From Deltaproteobacteria bacterium (GTDB taxonomy: Bacteria; Myxococcota; Polyangia; Polyangiales; B10-G4): 8,282 nucleotides of DNA. This document shows, in pieces, positions 6,274-8,282 of this stretch; within the stretch, counting starts at the first letter, position 1, and every line of letters starts with the position of its first letter. A program made the translations under genes and the position numbers. Location: NCBI GenBank assembly GCA_019312705.1, contig JAFDCW010000143.1, positions 1 through 8,282 of the forward strand, given 5' to 3'. The notes under the pieces are model-generated. The model had not been told where the DNA came from. It saw only the letters and a program-made list of their open reading frames with translations, and did not search any database.

Positions 6274-8139
6274 TCATCGCGAGTTAGACATGCGTTCGCG
6301 GATGAATGGGAAGCTGTTGAGGTGCCGCGCGACGGGTTCGGCATCGGCGACGAGCCCGTCGACCCGCTTGCGGATCTCCGAGTCGAGGCGATTCGACTGC
6401 TCGCGCAGGGAGCCGAGGTCGAGGTCGGACTCGGCGTTGACGGTGCCGAGGCGACCCTTGAGCTGGGCAACTTGAAAATCGAGGTCTTCTCTCTCCCGTC
6501 GACGCACCGCCATCTCCCGCTCCAACACCCCGAGGGCCCGGTCGGCCTCGAGCCAGATGCTCGCCAGATGTCCGGCTTCGCGCAATACCTCAGCGTCTTG
6601 CCGGGTCGCCCGGGGTGACCTGGTGGGCAATGGGGGGATGGTCCCCCACGCCCGGACGAGCGGCATCTCGAGGTCGTCTCGTCGTTTGGTCGCTTCGTCG
6701 AGGCGGGGCTGGGTTTCGGCGATCTGGCGCAAGACCCGGCTCTCGTCGCGGCCGAGCTCGTCGAGGGCGAGACCGATTCGCAGCCGTGCATCTCGCATCT
6801 CGTCTTCGTGTTGGGCGGCATTCTGGGACAACCCGTCGAGGCGCTTGCGCAGGTCGCGTATCTCCGTGATGTGCGTACGCATGCTGGAGATTGCGGGGTC
6901 GAGCCACGCCGGGCCGTCGCCCGGCGGATGTGCTTCGTGGGACATCTGGCCGAAGAACTCGACCCGCTCCGCCCACGCTTCTTCGACAGCGGTGGTTTGC
7001 GATGGCTCCTCGGGGTCGAGCAGCGGCCGCACCGTCCTCTCCGTGTCCCTCGCGGGGCGCGACCTAGCGGACGACTCAGCCCCTAGGAACGCTTGCGGAA
7101 CCTGCCGCATTTGCGACGTTGGCGGCACCGGGGGCGGTGGATTCGTCGGCGCGATCGCCATCTGGCCGGGCACGATCGGGATCTGGCCGACCTTTGACCG
7201 GGGTATGTGCGACATACGGCTCAAGTCGGTCAAGATGCCCTTCAGCTCGTCGGCGAGGGCGTAAGCATCGAGGTAGCGGTCCTCGGGCTTCTTCTCGAGC
7301 AGGCGCATGATCATCCGGTCGACATCCTCCGGGATGCTCGCCATTTTGGTGGACGGCGGATCCGGGATGGACCGGAGGTGGGCGATGATCAGGTCTGGGG
7401 TGGTGCCGGTGAAGGGCAACGAGCCCGTGAGCAGCTCATAGAAGACGCAGCCGACGGCGTAGAGGTCGACTGCGAAGGTCGCCGGGGCGCCTCGGGCTTG
7501 CTCCGGCGACATGTACTCGGGCGTACCAAACACGGTGCCGGTGGCGGTCAGCCGAAGCTCGCCCTTCATCTGGGCCAGGCCGAAGTCGAGGATCTTGATG
7601 AAGTCGCCGTCGTGGCCGCTCAACAAGTAGATATTGTCGGGCTTGATGTCTCGGTGCACTACGTCGAACTCGTGGGCTCGGGCGAGGGCCTGCGCCATCT
7701 GGAGCATGATGCCGAGGGCCCTGAGAGTGGGCATCGGTCCCTGCTCGATCACGGCGTTGAGGGGCCGGCCGACCAAGTACTCCATCACGAGGAAGACGTG
7801 GCCGTCATCGGTCTCGCCGAAGTCGGTGATATCGATGATGTGTTCGTGATTGATCCGGTTCGCCGCCTTCGCCTCGCGCAAGAAGCGTTTGCGGTTCGTG
7901 GCGTCGAGGGCCAGCTCCGGCGCGAGGAACTTGATCGCTACGTCCCGGCCCACCGCTTCGTGGCGGGCGCGGTAGACGGTGCCCATGCCGCCGGCGCCGA
8001 TCTTCTGGGCGACGACGTACCGCCCCCCCATCGTACGGCCCAGGAGGGGATCCGGCATTTCTTCCAGCTCGCCCCCGTCGAGGGGACAGCGCGTGGGATC
8101 CCCCCGAAAACGCGCGCGACAGACCTTGCAAATCTTCAC
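6274..8139 (-). CDS. Hanks-type Ser/Thr protein kinase with N-terminal zinc-ribbon-like motif and C-terminal coiled coils
   Basis: This 621-residue kinase phosphorylates Ser/Thr on unknown protein targets. Residues 1-22 hold Cys4-x2-Cys7 and Cys18-PLD21, a short zinc-ribbon-like motif common ahead of myxobacterial kinases. The kinase domain (about 41-300) is intact: glycine loop IGAGGMGTVY at 47-56, VAIK with Lys70, helix-C Glu89, HRDIKPDN with catalytic Asp164, DFG at 185-187, an activation loop with Thr198/200/202/206, and PEYMSPEQ at 207-214. A Pro-rich linker (about 312-345) follows. Charged heptad-like helices at about 415-490 and 512-600 suggest coiled coil, split by a Pro-rich break near 501-509. 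I see no transmembrane segment, so it is likely cytoplasmic, unlike PknB-type receptor kinases. GTG 8139 is chosen over the frame's upstream limit (8229) because the motif begins there and GGGGGA lies five bases upstream. It is first in the operon. Confidence 0.95.
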   Translation of the reverse strand: MKICKVCRARFRGDPTRCPLDGGELEEMPDPLLGRTMGGRYVVAQKIGAGGMGTVYRARHEAVGRDVAIKFLAPELALDATNRKRFLREAKAANRINHEHIIDITDFGETDDGHVFLVMEYLVGRPLNAVIEQGPMPTLRALGIMLQMAQALARAHEFDVVHRDIKPDNIYLLSGHDGDFIKILDFGLAQMKGELRLTATGTVFGTPEYMSPEQARGAPATFAVDLYAVGCVFYELLTGSLPFTGTTPDLIIAHLRSIPDPPSTKMASIPEDVDRMIMRLLEKKPEDRYLDAYALADELKGILTDLSRMSHIPRSKVGQIPIVPGQMAIAPTNPPPPVPPTSQMRQVPQAFLGAESSARSRPARDTERTVRPLLDPEEPSQTTAVEEAWAERVEFFGQMSHEAHPPGDGPAWLDPAISSMRTHITEIRDLRKRLDGLSQNAAQHEDEMRDARLRIGLALDELGRDESRVLRQIAETQPRLDEATKRRDDLEMPLVRAWGTIPPLPTRSPRATRQDAEVLREAGHLASIWLEADRALGVLEREMAVRRREREDLDFQVAQLKGRLGTVNAESDLDLGSLREQSNRLDSEIRKRVDGLVADAEPVARHLNSFPFIRERMSNSR

Positions 8140-8144
8140 CAGTA

Positions 8145-8150
8145 TCCCCC
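8145..8150 (-). promoter_or_regulatory. Ribosome-binding site for the kinase GTG start
   Basis: GGGGGA on the minus strand ends five bases before GTG 8139. It decides the start against longer in-frame extensions up to 8229, whose residues look like non-coding translation. Confidence 0.55.
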
Positions 8151-8159
8151 GTGGGCCGC

Positions 8160-8189
8160 ACGATACTCGGCTCCCGGGCACTTGGGCAA
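8160..8189 (-). promoter_or_regulatory. Weak sigma-70-like promoter candidate for the kinase operon
   Basis: On the minus strand TTGCCC (8189-8184) is followed after 18 bases by TATCGT (8165-8160). Each matches part of the -35/-10 consensus. Transcription would begin roughly 10-15 bases before the ribosome-binding site and give a very short leader. In DNA this GC-rich such matches also arise by chance. The remaining bases up to 8282 show no supported gene or operator. Confidence 0.2.
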
Positions 8190-8282
8190 CGGCGCGGCTC
8201 GTTGACAATCCAGCGCCCTGCGGTACCACCCGCTCAGATGTCCGGGTCAGCCGAATCCACAGATATGCCCTTCTACCGACTA

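Noticed and set aside
5901..6821. A 306-codon minus-strand frame spanning the kinase end and the small lipoprotein
   Set aside because: It is the wrong frame of both genes, Arg/Pro-rich, and has no domain signature. It is of interest only because it contains the out-of-frame ATG at 6239.
8140..8229. 30-codon upstream extension of the kinase
   Set aside because: The Cys-rich N-terminal motif begins right after GTG 8139, which has its own ribosome-binding site. The extension has no recognisable feature.
8238..8282. A short plus-strand frame from ATG 8238, open to the window end, as a possible divergent gene
   Set aside because: Only 15 codons are visible, there is no ribosome-binding site and third positions are not clearly GC-biased; it cannot be supported from this window.

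Overview
The window is a GC-rich bacterial segment. Coding regions use mostly G or C at third codon positions, and this produces long spurious antisense frames. The leading gene of the minus-strand cluster encodes a short N-terminal zinc-ribbon-like motif fused to a Hanks-type Ser/Thr kinase. It is followed by secreted lipoproteins. Together these suggest a Myxococcota-like (former deltaproteobacterial) chromosome. That assignment is inference from gene style; no marker gene confirms it.

Layout: (1) Positions 2-880 (+) hold the 3' portion of a D-alanine--D-alanine ligase gene (ddl), cut by the left window edge. (2) After a 12-bp convergent gap, everything from 893 to 8139 is on the minus strand and reads as one operon transcribed right to left. 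It begins with a kinase (8139-6274), followed by a 182-aa lipoprotein (6229-5681), a 583-aa lipoprotein (5684-3933), a 440-aa secreted protein (3936-2614) and a 560-aa lipoprotein (2575-893). Two junctions are 4-base start/stop overlaps (GTGA and ATGA). The other two gaps are under 50 bases. (3) Positions 8140-8282 hold the operon leader with only a weak promoter candidate.

The notable content is the family of four consecutive exported proteins. By eye they are built from 12 copies (1+4+3+4) of one module of about 110 residues. Ten of the 12 copies have a short amphipathic helix ending in an aromatic residue (usually Gly-aromatic), then 26-27 residues, then a first Cys. A second Cys follows the first in all 12 copies, usually after exactly 40 residues. 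The beta-strand pattern between the cysteines, with a DVDL/DLDL signature and a G-x-G-x-Y-x-L ending, resembles bacterial pre-peptidase C-terminal (PPC-like) beta-sandwich domains. All cysteines in the mature proteins are accounted for by one lipobox Cys, two per module, and one extra pair in the 440-aa protein.

The working idea is a kinase-headed operon for a set of envelope-located, disulfide-stapled beta-sandwich proteins of unknown ligand. The kinase has no visible membrane segment, so any functional link to the exported proteins is inferred from the operon only. The ddl gene is convergent and probably unrelated to the operon.
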